A stretch of 64,000 nucleotides of DNA from JACDBZ01 sp036262075 (GCA_036262075.1 DATAJO010000034.1:62001-126000); one strand, 5' to 3'; positions 8,488 to 17,446 are shown, counted from the first letter of the stretch. A program made the numbers and translations. The notes: generated by a model not told the origin, from the sequence alone.

Positions 8488-9328
8488 CGGGCCGGATCAT
8501 CGGCGAGCCCCAGCCCCGGCGGTGGCGGTACCAGAACCAGGCGGCGGACAGGACGACGGCGAGGATGCCGATCCACATCGCGGTCGGCAGGCCGGCGATG
8601 GTCCAGTTGTTGACCCGATACGTCTCGAGCGCCGTCCGCACCGTGCCGTACCACATGAGGTACATCAGCACGGCGTCGCCGGCGAACAGGCGCGCGCCGT
8701 ATCGGCGCATGACGAACAGGATGACCGCCATGCCGATGAGGTTGAGGACCGCCTCGTAGGCGAAGAGCGGCACGAACGTCGTCGTCTCGGGCGGGAACGT
8801 CGCGGCGTCCCACGGCGTCCCGGCGCGATGCTGGGCGTCGACCTGGATGCCCCACGGCAGGCAGGGCGGGAACTCGGTGCCGCACAGCGAGGTCGGCGGG
8901 CCGAACAGCTCCTGGTTGACGAAGTTCCCGAGCCGGCCGATGGCCTGGCCCAGCAGCAGGGCCGGCGCGAAGACGTCCATCCAGCGCGCCGGGTTCAGGC
9001 CCCGCGCCCGGGTGTAGATGAAGATGCCGAGCGCCCCGCCCGCCACGCCGCCCGGGATGCCGAGCCCGCCGCGCCAGATCTGCGGGATCAGGGCCGGGTC
9101 CTTGGCGTACACGTCGTTCCACAGGTGGACGACGTGGTACAGCCGCGCACCGATGACGGCGAGGACGATGACGAGCAGCAGCATCGACCAGCCGTCCTCG
9201 GGGTCCTCGTTCAGCCATCGCGCCACCCGGGTCCCGAGCGCGCCGGCGACGAGCACCGCGCTGGCGATGATGATCCCGTACCAGTGGACCTGGATCGGGC
9301 CGATCTCGATGGCGACGGGGTCGATCAC
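8420..9328 (-). CDS. lgt: Prolipoprotein diacylglyceryl transferase
   Basis: A 302-residue polytopic membrane enzyme that transfers diacylglycerol from phosphatidylglycerol to the lipobox cysteine of prolipoproteins. The Lgt signature GQAIGRLGNFVNQELFG is intact (~residues 135-151), as are HWYGIIIASA near the N-terminus and the GGLGIPGGVAGG loop. About seven membrane helices are predicted by eye. The GTG start overlaps the MFS stop as GTGA. A TAGAAT box lies inside the MFS 3' end, 6 bases upstream, so lgt can probably also be transcribed on its own. The C-terminus ends in a Pro/Glu/Ala-rich tail. Lipoproteins in this window (21265, 54425) would be substrates. Confidence 0.95.
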   Translation of the reverse strand: MIDPVAIEIGPIQVHWYGIIIASAVLVAGALGTRVARWLNEDPEDGWSMLLLVIVLAVIGARLYHVVHLWNDVYAKDPALIPQIWRGGLGIPGGVAGGALGIFIYTRARGLNPARWMDVFAPALLLGQAIGRLGNFVNQELFGPPTSLCGTEFPPCLPWGIQVDAQHRAGTPWDAATFPPETTTFVPLFAYEAVLNLIGMAVILFVMRRYGARLFAGDAVLMYLMWYGTVRTALETYRVNNWTIAGLPTAMWIGILAVVLSAAWFWYRHRRGWGSPMIRPDAPAETAEASGPESPEPEAPAG

Positions 9329-10626
9329 CGGCCGATTCTAGCGCTCGCGGCGTCCGGCTCCGGTCCCGGCATCGGCTCGGGCTCGCGCTGCGCGATCGGC
9401 TCCGGGGTCCGGTCGAGGTCGCGGATGTCCGGGAACAGCCGTGCCCAGAGGCCGGCGACGAGGATCGTGACGCCACCACCCACGACGACGGCGGGCACGA
9501 TCCCCCACCAGGCCGCGGTGACGCCCGACTCGAACTGGCCGAGCTCGTTCGACGCGCCGATGAACACCGAGTTCACGGCGCTCACCCGGCCGCGAATGAC
9601 GTCCGGCGTCTCGAGCTGGACGAGCAGGTGCCGGATGTAGACGCTGACCATGTCCCCGGCGCCCATGATCACGAGCGCCGCGAGGCTGAGCGCGAAGCTC
9701 GTCGACAGTCCGAAGACGATCGTCGCCACGCCGAAGACGCCGACGCCGCCGAACATCCACGCGCCGAGGTGCCGGCGCAGCGGACGAACGGTGAGGTGGG
9801 CGGCGAGGAGCGCCGCCCCGACGGCCGGGGCGGCACGCATGACCCCGAGGCCGGCCGGGCCGACGCCGAGGATCTCGCCGGCGTAGATCGGCAGGAGCGC
9901 CTCGGCCCCGCCGAACAGGACGGCGAACAGGTCGAGCGAGATCGAGCCGAGGACGACCGGCCGCGATCGCACGAAGCGGACGCCGGACAGGAGCGCCTCC
10001 CACGACACCGGCTCGCGCGACGTCTCGGTCCGCCCGCCGGCCTTCAGGCCGGAGACGAGGACGACGGCCACGACAAGCAGCGCGAGCGCGACGCCGTAGG
10101 CGAGCTCGACGCCGAAGATGATGAGCACGCCGCCGAACGCCGGCCCGGCGATGGTCGCGATCTGCTGGAGGCTCGACTGGAAGGCGACCGCGCGCGGGAA
10201 CGCGTCGCCGGGCGCGAGGTTCGGCAGGAGTGCCTGGCCGACCGGCTGGTTGAAGGCGCGCGCCACGCCGAACAGGCTGGAGACCGCGAAGATCGGCCAC
10301 ACGTCCTCGGCGCCGCCGAGCGCGAGGGCGAACAGCGCCGCCGAGCAGACGGCCAGGATCACGTACGTGACGAGCTGGATCCGCCGACGGTCGTAGTGGT
10401 CGGCGACGTGCCCGGCGGGAAGGATGAGCACGATGAACGGCAGGAACTGCGACAGCGCCACGAGGCCGAGGTCGAACGGGTTGCCGCTGACGCTGAACAC
10501 CTGCCAGCCGACGGCAACGGTCTGGACCTGCGTCGCCACGAGGGCGATGAACCGCGCCGCCAGGAAGCGGCGCAGGTCCGGGAGACGCAGGACGATGAGC
10601 CGGCCGTCCGCCGGATCCGGTGACAT
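9325..10626 (-). CDS. MFS transporter (MFS_3/EntS-like)
   Basis: About 433 residues with 12 membrane helices. The typical MFS loop between helices 2 and 3 is present (GHVADHYDRRRIQ), as is the FNQPVGQALLPNLAPGDAFPRAVAF region characteristic of the EntS-like/MFS_3 exporter group, so export of a small molecule or siderophore-like compound is the best guess. The start chosen is ATG at 10626 (MSPDPADG), since the upstream in-frame extension is Arg/Ser-rich and unlike a membrane protein N-terminus. A TACGCT box sits 9 bases before it. The 3' end overlaps lgt by 4 bases. It is divergent from another MFS gene at 10740. Confidence 0.85.
   Translation of the reverse strand: MSPDPADGRLIVLRLPDLRRFLAARFIALVATQVQTVAVGWQVFSVSGNPFDLGLVALSQFLPFIVLILPAGHVADHYDRRRIQLVTYVILAVCSAALFALALGGAEDVWPIFAVSSLFGVARAFNQPVGQALLPNLAPGDAFPRAVAFQSSLQQIATIAGPAFGGVLIIFGVELAYGVALALLVVAVVLVSGLKAGGRTETSREPVSWEALLSGVRFVRSRPVVLGSISLDLFAVLFGGAEALLPIYAGEILGVGPAGLGVMRAAPAVGAALLAAHLTVRPLRRHLGAWMFGGVGVFGVATIVFGLSTSFALSLAALVIMGAGDMVSVYIRHLLVQLETPDVIRGRVSAVNSVFIGASNELGQFESGVTAAWWGIVPAVVVGGGVTILVAGLWARLFPDIRDLDRTPEPIAQREPEPMPGPEPDAASARIGR
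9335..9340 (-). promoter_or_regulatory. -10 box TAGAAT of lgt inside the upstream CDS
   Basis: TAGAAT on the minus strand, 6 bases before the lgt GTG. It lies within the last codons of the MFS gene and uses an AGA arginine codon, which is uncommon in such GC-rich DNA. Confidence 0.5.
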
Positions 10627-10739
10627 GGGAGCGGAAGCGTACTGCCTCGTCGATTCGTCTATCCGCCGGCGCTCGCGCGGCGCATGATCCATCGCGCCGG
10701 CCGTCCCGGCATCCGGCGAGCAGCGGAGGAGGCCCGAGC

Positions 10740-12059
10740 ATGACCCTCGCAGGCGGCCCAGGACCGATCCCGGTGGCTGCGCGCGATCGGCTGCCGTTGA
10801 GCCAGCTCGTCACCCTGTCGATCTACTGGCTCGGCATCCAGACGATCTGGGGCGGGCTGAACATCGTCATCCTGCCCGGCCGCGCCGACGACATGAGCCG
10901 CGAGACGGCCGGCACGCTCCTGGCCCTGATCTTCGTCGTCGGGGCCATCGCGCCGATCCTCGTCCAGCCGACGGTCGGCGTCATCAGCGACTACACGATG
11001 ACCCGCTGGGGCCGGCGCAAGCCGTACATCGTCATCGGCTCGATCCTCGACCTCGTCTTCCTGGCCGGGATCGCGACCTCGAACGACATCGTCGCCCTCA
11101 TCGCGTTCTATTTCCTGCTCCAGGTCAGCTCGAACTTCGCCCAGGGCCCCTTCCAGGGCTACGTGCCCGACCTCGTGCCGGCGAAGCAGGTCGGGACGGC
11201 GTCCGGGCTGATGGGCCTGATGCTCACCGTCGGCACGATCGCGGGGGTCGGGATCGCGACCGTCATCGGCGACATGGTGCTCGCGACCATGGCCCTCGGC
11301 GTCGTCGAGCTGGCGACGATGGCCGTGCTCGTGGCCACCGTCGACGAGGGCACGGCGGCGCCCCCGCGCACCCGGTCGTGGACCGAGATCGCGTTCTCGG
11401 CGTGGGGACGCGACATCCTCGAGCAGCGCGACGTGCTGTGGCTGCTCCTCGTCCGGCTCCTGTTCCTCGGCGCCTACAACGCCACCTCCATCGCGCTCGG
11501 CTACTTCAGACGCTCCCACGGCATGCCGGACGCCGATGCGGACGGCATCGTCTTCATCGCCACGGTCATCGTCGGCGTCTCGACCGCGCTGGCCGCCATC
11601 CCGGGCGGCCGGCTGTCCGATCGGTTCGGCCGGCGACCGGTGATCTGGGCCGCGGCGGCCATCGCCACCGTCGGACTGGCCGGCGTGGCGGTCGCTCCGA
11701 CGCCGGAGCTCGCCGTGGCCGCCTGGGTGCCGTTCGGCATCGGCATGGGCACGTTCCTGTCCGCCGATTGGGCGCTCATGGCCGACGTCATCCCCAAGGA
11801 GACCGCGGGCCGCTACATGGGCATCCTCAACGCCGGGACGGCCATGGCCGGGCCGGCCTTCATCCTCGTCGCCGGGCCGATCCAGGACATCGTCGCGCGG
11901 GCGGTGAGCGATCCGGTCGGGCCACGGGCGGCGATGGGCGTCGGCGCCGCGTTCGTCGTCCTCGCCGCGCTCACGCTCACGCGCGTCAACCCGCGCCGGC
12001 GGGAGATCGAGACGCCGTTGACGAGCGCATCGAGCGCATCGAGCGCATCGGCCGCATGA
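10740..12059 (+). CDS. MFS transporter (sugar/cation symporter-like)
   Basis: A 439-residue, 12-helix MFS protein. The first half has PTVGVISDYTMTRWGRRKPYI, the loop seen in SLC45/GPH-type sugar transporters, and the second half GGRLSDRFGRRPV. Helix 5 carries FAQGPFQGYVPDLVP. The substrate is unknown. A GGAGGA Shine-Dalgarno lies ~10 bases before the ATG. The last 12 residues are a Ser-Ser-Ala tail made by three copies of a 9-bp repeat (12023-12049). The stop overlaps the acyltransferase start as ATGA. Confidence 0.85.
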   Translation: MTLAGGPGPIPVAARDRLPLSQLVTLSIYWLGIQTIWGGLNIVILPGRADDMSRETAGTLLALIFVVGAIAPILVQPTVGVISDYTMTRWGRRKPYIVIGSILDLVFLAGIATSNDIVALIAFYFLLQVSSNFAQGPFQGYVPDLVPAKQVGTASGLMGLMLTVGTIAGVGIATVIGDMVLATMALGVVELATMAVLVATVDEGTAAPPRTRSWTEIAFSAWGRDILEQRDVLWLLLVRLLFLGAYNATSIALGYFRRSHGMPDADADGIVFIATVIVGVSTALAAIPGGRLSDRFGRRPVIWAAAAIATVGLAGVAVAPTPELAVAAWVPFGIGMGTFLSADWALMADVIPKETAGRYMGILNAGTAMAGPAFILVAGPIQDIVARAVSDPVGPRAAMGVGAAFVVLAALTLTRVNPRRREIETPLTSASSASSASAA

Positions 12060-12805
12060 GCGCGCAGGCCGATCGCGCGCGCCGGACCGGGCCGCGCGAG
12101 CTGAGCGTCAAGGTCACCTGGCGCTATCGGCTCATGTGGTGGCTCGTGCGGCTCATGGTGCGGCCGCTGTTCGACGTGCGGGCCACCGGCCTCGAGCACT
12201 GGCCGCGGCCACCGTTCGTGCTCGTCGCCAACCATCACAACGGCTGGGACCCGCTGCTCGTCATCGCCGTGGTGCCGCTCGAGCCGCGCATCACCTGGTT
12301 CGGGCCGAAGGAGGCCGACTTCAGCCGCGGCTTCAAGAACCGGGTCATGGCCTTCTTCGGCGGCGTGATCCCGTACGACCCGGAGCGGACGACGCTGACG
12401 AGCGCCGTGCGCGCCGTGCGGCGCGTGCTCGAGGCCGATGGCGTGCTCGGCATCTTCGCCGAGGGCCGGGTCGGCTTTCGCGAGTCCGAGCTCCTGCCGT
12501 TCGAGGACGGCGCCGCGGCGTTCGCGGCGATGGGCGGCGTGCCGGTCGTGCCGTGCGCCATCGTCGGCTCCACGCGGCTGTGGTTCCGCAAGCGGGTCGA
12601 GATCCGCTTCGGCCCGCCGATCCCCGCCGGCGAGGAGCGCGGCAAGGGGGCGCGCGAGGCGCTCGAACACCGGATTCGCGAGGCGATCCGCGCCATGCTC
12701 CCGGCCGAGGAGCCCCGACTCCCGCGCCGACGGCCGCTCGAGAACCTCCTGACCGACCTGTTCAACGGCGCCGAGGACGCCGCGCGGCGACGGGAGCTTG
12801 GCTAG
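12056..12805 (+). CDS. 1-acyl-sn-glycerol-3-phosphate acyltransferase (PlsC-like)
   Basis: A 249-residue LPLAT-family acyltransferase of phospholipid synthesis, membrane-associated through its N-terminal hydrophobic segment (LMWWLVRLMVRPLF). Motif I appears as NHHNGWDP (H-x4-D), a GPKEADF motif II follows, and motif III is FAEGRVG in place of the common FPEGTR. The ATG is coupled to the upstream MFS gene by a 4-base overlap. Its TAG stop is also the first half of the TAGCAT -10 box of the next gene. Confidence 0.88.
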   Translation: MSAQADRARRTGPRELSVKVTWRYRLMWWLVRLMVRPLFDVRATGLEHWPRPPFVLVANHHNGWDPLLVIAVVPLEPRITWFGPKEADFSRGFKNRVMAFFGGVIPYDPERTTLTSAVRAVRRVLEADGVLGIFAEGRVGFRESELLPFEDGAAAFAAMGGVPVVPCAIVGSTRLWFRKRVEIRFGPPIPAGEERGKGAREALEHRIREAIRAMLPAEEPRLPRRRPLENLLTDLFNGAEDAARRRELG

Positions 12806-12808
12806 CAT
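12803..12808 (+). promoter_or_regulatory. -10 box TAGCAT overlapping the plsC-like stop codon
   Basis: TAGCAT, whose TAG is the stop codon of the acyltransferase gene, lies 6 bases before ATG 12815. Confidence 0.5.
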
Positions 12809-12814
12809 CGGCGC

Positions 12815-13090
12815 ATGGTCCTGCCGATCGTCTGGGGCGTCTTCGTCATCCTCGCCGTGGGCGGCTTCCTGATGATCGCCGCCTACTGGCTCGACGTGCA
12901 GGATCGGCCCGACCTGTCGACCCGCGGCCGCATCGGCTGGTCGGCGGCGGTGCTCCTGTTCCCGATCACGATCCCGATCTACGCCCTCGCCGGCGGCGCC
13001 GGCTGGCCGCGCTTCCTGCGGTTCGCGAGCGTCGTGCCCGCCATCGCGGTGGCGCTGTTCCTCGGCTTCGTCTTCGGCGCCTTCGACTAG
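12815..13090 (+). CDS. Small integral membrane protein (91 aa)
   Basis: A 91-residue protein with three hydrophobic segments (~3-25, ~41-60, ~68-88) separated by a polar loop WLDVQDRPDLSTRGR. I do not recognise a family. It has its own leaderless-type promoter and sits between the acyltransferase and a convergent secreted protein. Strong hydrophobic periodicity and ATG placement support it as real. Confidence 0.7.
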   Translation: MVLPIVWGVFVILAVGGFLMIAAYWLDVQDRPDLSTRGRIGWSAAVLLFPITIPIYALAGGAGWPRFLRFASVVPAIAVALFLGFVFGAFD

Positions 13091-13100
13091 AAGGCCCGCG

Positions 13101-13667
13101 TCAGGCGACCGTGTCCCCGCGGCGGAAGGCGAGGAGCGAGACGAGCCCGACGAGGAGCAACGCGCCGAGGCCGACGAGGATCGGCACCGGCACGCTCATC
13201 GGCTCCCCGGACGTCGAGCCCGGGCCGACGGGCGTGGCCACGAGCTCCTCGACCGTCGCGAGCGTGGCGGGCGGCGCGCCGTCGAGGAGGAGGTTCTGCA
13301 TGCAGCCGTCCGTCTCGAGCCGGCCCTCCGCCTCGTGGGCCAGGACGAGCCACCGACCGTCGCCGAACGTCATGCCGCAGTTCGCGCCGTCGTCGGGCCA
13401 GGCCACGATCTCGACCACGTCGCCGTTGATCGGGTCACGCGACCGCTCCACCGCCCACGTGTAGCGGACCGGCTCGACCGCGCGCATCCCGGGCTCGGCC
13501 TCGGAGGCACCCATGCCGGCCAGCCTGCCGATGATCGCGACTTCGGCCTCGGCGATTGCCTGTGGCAGCGGGCTGACCGCACAGTCGCAGGCCGCAACCT
13601 GGCGGATCGGCACGAAGGTGGCGAGCAGGGCCAGGGATGCCGCGAGCAGCCGTGCGGTGGATCGCAT
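13101..13667 (-). CDS. Secreted TIMP/NTR-like protein with C-terminal membrane anchor
   Basis: A 188-residue protein: signal peptide (MRSTARLLAASLALLATF... cleaved before ACDC), then a mature N-terminus beginning Cys-x-Cys (CDCAVSPLPQAIAEAEVAIIGRL), as in tissue-inhibitor-of-metalloproteinase/netrin OB folds, where the amino-terminal Cys chelates a protease zinc. Further cysteines occur in GANCGMTF and TDGCMQNLL. Near the end is a transmembrane helix (PILVGLGALLLVGLVSLLAF) with a basic stop. The ATG at 13667 is chosen because the signal peptide starts there. It is divergent from an M20 metallopeptidase. The TIMP assignment rests on fold-level resemblance only. Confidence 0.7.
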   Translation of the reverse strand: MRSTARLLAASLALLATFVPIRQVAACDCAVSPLPQAIAEAEVAIIGRLAGMGASEAEPGMRAVEPVRYTWAVERSRDPINGDVVEIVAWPDDGANCGMTFGDGRWLVLAHEAEGRLETDGCMQNLLLDGAPPATLATVEELVATPVGPGSTSGEPMSVPVPILVGLGALLLVGLVSLLAFRRGDTVA

Positions 13668-13706
13668 GCGCGCAGGACGCCATCGGTCGCCGATCGGTTG
13701 CGCGCC

Positions 13707-13712
13707 TATCAT
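13707..13712 (+). promoter_or_regulatory. -10 box TATCAT of the M20 peptidase gene
   Basis: TATCAT lies 7 bases before ATG 13720 and predicts a leaderless transcript. Confidence 0.5.
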
Positions 13713-13719
13713 CGGTCGC

Positions 13720-15147
13720 ATGAGCAGCCAGACCGATGCCGCCGCCTCCGTGGACGCGGCTCTCGCCCATCTCCGCGACCACGACGCGGAGCACCTCGCG
13801 CAGCTCGACGAGCTGCTGGGCATCCCGAGCGTCTCGGCCGATCCGGCACACGACGCCGACGTGCGCCGCGCCGCGCAGTGGATCGTCGACGAGCTGACGC
13901 GCGTCGGGATCGAGCGCGCCACGATCCACGAGACCGATCGCCACCCGATCGTCACGGCGGAGTGGATGCACGCCGGTCTCGACGCGCCGACGGTGCTCGT
14001 CTACTGCCACTACGATGTGCAGCCGCCCGATCCGCTCGAGGAGTGGGTGCGGCCGCCGTTCGAGCCGCGCCACGAGGACGACCGCGTCTACGCGCGCGGC
14101 GCCGGCGACGACAAGGGCCAGCTGTTCATGCACCTCAAGGCGGCCGAGGCGTGGATGGCGGCCGCCGGCCGGCTGCCGATCAACCTGCGCTTCTTCTTCG
14201 AGGGCGACGAGGAGGTCGGCTCGGAGCCGATCGAGCGGTTCATCGCGGAACACCCCGAGCTGCTGGCCGCCGACGTCTGCGTCGTGTCGGACGGCGATAC
14301 GTTCGACGACGACGGCACGCCCGCCATCGGCTACGGCCTGCGCGGGATCGCGTACTGGGAGGTGCGCGTCCGCGGGCCGCGCCAGGACGTCCACTCCGGC
14401 CAGTACGGCGGCGGCGTCGACAACCCGGCCAACGTCCTCGTCCGGATGCTCGCCTCGATGGTCGACGACAACGGCCGGGTCACCGTGCCGGGCTTCTACG
14501 ACCGGGTGCGCGATCTGACCGACGAGGAGCGCCGGGCCTACGCGGACCTTCCGTTCGACGAGCGGGAGTGGGCCGAGGAGACCGGCGTCCCGGCACCGAT
14601 GGCCGGCGAGACGGGCTGGACGCTGAAGGAGCGGCTCTCGGCGCGGCCGACGTTCGACATCAACGGCATCTGGGGCGGCTACACCGGCGAGGGCGCGAAG
14701 ACGATCATCCCGGCCTGGGCCGCGGCGAAGATCTCGACCCGCCTCGTGCCCGACCAGGACTACCGCGAGATCGAGCAGGCGATGAAGGCGCACCTCGAGG
14801 CGATCGCGCCGCCGACGGTATCGGTCGAGGTCCGGATCATCCACGGCGGCGCGCCGGTCATCACGCCGCTCGACCACCCCGGCGTCGGACCGGCGAAGCG
14901 CGCGCTGACCGCCGCGTTCGGCCGCGAGCCGCTGTTCACCCGCTCGGGCGGATCGGTCCCGGTCGTGGCGGCGCTCGACGCGCAGCTGGGCCTGAAGACG
15001 CTGATGATCGGCTTCGCCAACCCGACCGGCAACTTCCATGCACCGAACGAGTGGATGAGCCTGCGGAACATCCGCGACGGGATGGCGGCCATCGTGCGCC
15101 TGTGGGGCGAGCTCGGCGGGATGCGGGCGGAGGACCTTCGCCGCTGA
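13720..15147 (+). CDS. M20 family metallopeptidase (dipeptidase/ArgE-DapE-like)
   Basis: A 475-residue cytosolic M20 dipeptidase. The metal-site motifs are in order: YCHYDVQPPDPLEEW (His and following Asp), the bridging Asp in YARGAGDDKGQ, the catalytic EE in FEGDEEVGSEP, the Asp in VSDGDTF, and the final His near the end of the catalytic domain. The lid domain (~200-330) contains GPRQDVHSGQYGGGVDNPANVL. It lacks a signal peptide. The ATG is fixed by the -10 box 7 bases upstream. The length is normal for the family. Confidence 0.9.
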   Translation: MSSQTDAAASVDAALAHLRDHDAEHLAQLDELLGIPSVSADPAHDADVRRAAQWIVDELTRVGIERATIHETDRHPIVTAEWMHAGLDAPTVLVYCHYDVQPPDPLEEWVRPPFEPRHEDDRVYARGAGDDKGQLFMHLKAAEAWMAAAGRLPINLRFFFEGDEEVGSEPIERFIAEHPELLAADVCVVSDGDTFDDDGTPAIGYGLRGIAYWEVRVRGPRQDVHSGQYGGGVDNPANVLVRMLASMVDDNGRVTVPGFYDRVRDLTDEERRAYADLPFDEREWAEETGVPAPMAGETGWTLKERLSARPTFDINGIWGGYTGEGAKTIIPAWAAAKISTRLVPDQDYREIEQAMKAHLEAIAPPTVSVEVRIIHGGAPVITPLDHPGVGPAKRALTAAFGREPLFTRSGGSVPVVAALDAQLGLKTLMIGFANPTGNFHAPNEWMSLRNIRDGMAAIVRLWGELGGMRAEDLRR

Positions 15148-15226
15148 GGGAGCTCGCAACACCGGAGGAAGAGGCAGCGTCCATCGGTCCAACCGTCTCA
15201 TCCGTTCCAGCCGCCGAGGGGATCAC

Positions 15227-16654
15227 ATGTCGGCCACCGCCCGCGCGCTCCGCATCCTCTTCCTCCTCTCAATCCTCGCGTCGCTCGTCGCCCTCGGCGC
15301 CGCGCCGGTGGCGGCCACCCATCCCGGCAGCAGCGGCACGCTGGCCGTCGCCTGCGAGGACGGGCTCTACACGGTCGACGCCGATGGCACCGATTGGGCG
15401 CTCCTGAGCGCCGGCGAGTTCCTGAACCCATCGTGGTCGCCGGGCGGCAAGTTCATCGCCTTCAGCCGGCGCGCCTCGAACACGACGGTGAGCCTGTGGA
15501 CGATGAACGCGGATGGCTCCGGCAAGCATCGGCACACGTTCACCCAGGGAAGCGACCTCGACCCGGAGTGGACGGCCGACGGGACCAAGATCCTCTTCGC
15601 CTCGGACAAGGAGGTGTTCGGACCCGACGGATTCATCATCTGGGGACTGCGGCCATCCTTCGAAAGCAGCCCGCTGCAGGTAAACAACGACCATGCGTAC
15701 GAGCCCGCAGCGGCGCCTGACAACGTGCGCATCGCTTACGTGCTGAAGCGCACGGGCGAACCCCAGGCCGTCTGGATCTCGGAGGAGTTCGTCGAGACCA
15801 ATGTCGTGATGCCGCCTCCTGGCGCCGCCGACGAGGCGCCGGACTGGGCACCAACCGGGGATCGGTACCTCTTCGTCCGCGTCGAGGGAGGCGTGCGGAG
15901 CGTGTGGGCCGTCGACACCGACGGCAGCGACCTGCACCGCCTGACCGATGAGTCGCTCGACGTCCTCTCGCCGCGCTGGTCGCCCGACGGCTCGACGATC
16001 GCCTTCCTCGCCCGGCCGGCCGGGGATGCCGGCACCGATGCCTACGGCCTGTGGACGATGGAGGCCGACGGGCAGAACCAGGACGAGGTGCTCGGCGACC
16101 TGGCATGCTCCCACGTCACCTGGCAGCCGATCCCCGTCTTCCCGCTCGTCGACGCGAAGTTCACGCCGTTCCGGGCCGAGATCGAGTGGCTCTACAACGC
16201 GGGCATCACCGGTGGGTGCAGCGCAGAGCGATTCTGCCCGTGGAATGGGGTCTCGCGCGAGCAGATGGCGAGCTTCCTGGCGCGGGCGCTCGACCTGCCG
16301 CCGGCGGTCGCCGATCACTTCACCGATGACGAGGACTCGATCCACGAGGAGAACATCAATCGCATCGCCGATGCGGGCATCACCGGTGGCTGCGGCGATG
16401 GCACGAGGTTCTGCCCCGGCTCGCGGATCAGTCGCGAGCAGATGGCGAGCTTCCTCGCCAGGGCGCTCGACCTGCCGCCGGCGGTCGCCGATCACTTCAC
16501 CGATGACGAGGACTCGATCCACGAGGCGAACATCAACCGCCTCGCCGAAGCCAGCATCACCGGTGGCTGCGCCGCCGACAGGTTCTGTCCGACGCACACC
16601 GTTCAGCGCCAACAGATGGCCGCCTTCCTCTATCGGGCGCTCGCCGAGGACTGA
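15227..16654 (+). CDS. Secreted TolB-like beta-propeller protein with three SLH-like repeats
   Basis: A 475-residue exported protein: signal peptide (1-30), then WD40-like/PD40 repeats (~35-300; WSPGGKFIAFSRR, WTADGTKILFAS, WSPDGSTIAFLA), then three SLH-like units of ~59 residues (~310-475), each with ITGGC...FCP...REQMASFLARAL. The paired cysteines in each unit suggest a disulphide. SLH-type domains anchor proteins to the cell surface, so this should be a surface-attached propeller. Units 1 and 2 are almost identical at DNA level. The subtilase at 18677 carries the same domain. A GAGGGG element precedes the ATG. Confidence 0.85.
   Translation: MSATARALRILFLLSILASLVALGAAPVAATHPGSSGTLAVACEDGLYTVDADGTDWALLSAGEFLNPSWSPGGKFIAFSRRASNTTVSLWTMNADGSGKHRHTFTQGSDLDPEWTADGTKILFASDKEVFGPDGFIIWGLRPSFESSPLQVNNDHAYEPAAAPDNVRIAYVLKRTGEPQAVWISEEFVETNVVMPPPGAADEAPDWAPTGDRYLFVRVEGGVRSVWAVDTDGSDLHRLTDESLDVLSPRWSPDGSTIAFLARPAGDAGTDAYGLWTMEADGQNQDEVLGDLACSHVTWQPIPVFPLVDAKFTPFRAEIEWLYNAGITGGCSAERFCPWNGVSREQMASFLARALDLPPAVADHFTDDEDSIHEENINRIADAGITGGCGDGTRFCPGSRISREQMASFLARALDLPPAVADHFTDDEDSIHEANINRLAEASITGGCAADRFCPTHTVQRQQMAAFLYRALAED
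16259..16527 (+). repeat. Near-identical 177-bp DNA repeat within the SLH-like region
   Basis: GAGCAGATGGCGAGCTTCCT recurs at 16259 and 16436, and the following stretch encoding LDLPPAVADHFTDDEDSIHE is identical in both copies. The period is 177 bases, 59 codons. This indicates recent duplication or gene conversion of one SLH-like unit. Confidence 0.85.
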
Positions 16655-16674
16655 CGCCGGATCGGGGCACATCG

Positions 16675-16713
16675 GCCCGGCCGGGCGCCACCCGGCCGGG
16701 CTTCGTGCTGTTT
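16675..16713 (+). terminator. Rho-independent-like terminator
   Basis: GCCCGGCCGGG (16675-16685), loop CGCCA, CCCGGCCGGGC (16691-16701): a perfect 11-bp stem followed by TTCGTGCTGTTT, placed just after the SLH propeller gene. Confidence 0.7.
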
Positions 16714-16768
16714 GACGCTCCATCACGGCACCGCTAGCGTGGCCGGGCGAGATTTCGGAGATTCTTCC

Positions 16769-17446
16769 GTGCCCGACCGACCGACGCCCGACAGACCGAC
16801 GACGCCCCCCGATCCCGACGACCCGTGGCTGCCGCTCGGCGCCGCGTCACGCCTCGTCGGCGTGGGGCCGGACACGCTCCGCCGCTGGGCCGATAGCGGG
16901 CGGGTGCAGAGCTACCAGACGCCGGGCGGCCATCGGCGCTTCCTGCGCTCGAGCCTGGAGGCGATGGTCAACGCGCCGCGCCGGCAGCGCTACGGGATCG
17001 AGCGCCTGGCGGGAAGCACGCAGACGATGGCCGGGGAGCTGCATCGGCGCGTGCAGCGCAGCGGGAGCGCGGCGCAGCCATGGCAGTCGCGCCTGACCGC
17101 CGAGCAGCGCGACGAGTTCCGGCGCTGGGGCCAGCGGACCTTCCAGCTCGTGATCGAGTACGTGGCGGCCTCGAAACGCTCGGAGCGGCAGCTGCTGCTC
17201 GAGGAGGCCGAGCGCATGGGCGGCCTGTACGGGAGCGAGGCGTCGCAGGCCGGGCTCACCCTGGCCGAGACGGTCGAGGCCTTCCTGTTCTATCGGTCTC
17301 CCGTGCTCGACGCGATCACCGGCCACCTCCGTCGGCGTGCGGCGGAGGTCAGCGAGGTCACGAGCGCATTCCACGAGGCGAACGCGGCGATCGACCGGGT
17401 CCTGACCGCGGTCGTCGCCTCGCACCGCGACCGGACGCCGCATTAG
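16769..17446 (+). CDS. MerR/BldC-type helix-turn-helix regulator with RsbRD-like helical domain
   Basis: The N-terminal part has a MerR/excisionase-type winged helix (LGAASRLVGVGPDTLRRWADSGRVQSYQTPGGHRRFLRSS). About 140 C-terminal residues are helical and resemble the RsbRD/sensor N-terminal type (TAEQRDEFRRWGQRTFQLVIEYVA...FLFYRSPVLDAI). This combines DNA binding with a signal-sensing bundle; the targets are unknown. I chose GTG 16769, preceded by CGGAG; an upstream extension to 16712 would overlap the terminator. A TAGCGT box at ~16735 could be its promoter. Confidence 0.75.
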   Translation: MPDRPTPDRPTTPPDPDDPWLPLGAASRLVGVGPDTLRRWADSGRVQSYQTPGGHRRFLRSSLEAMVNAPRRQRYGIERLAGSTQTMAGELHRRVQRSGSAAQPWQSRLTAEQRDEFRRWGQRTFQLVIEYVAASKRSERQLLLEEAERMGGLYGSEASQAGLTLAETVEAFLFYRSPVLDAITGHLRRRAAEVSEVTSAFHEANAAIDRVLTAVVASHRDRTPH

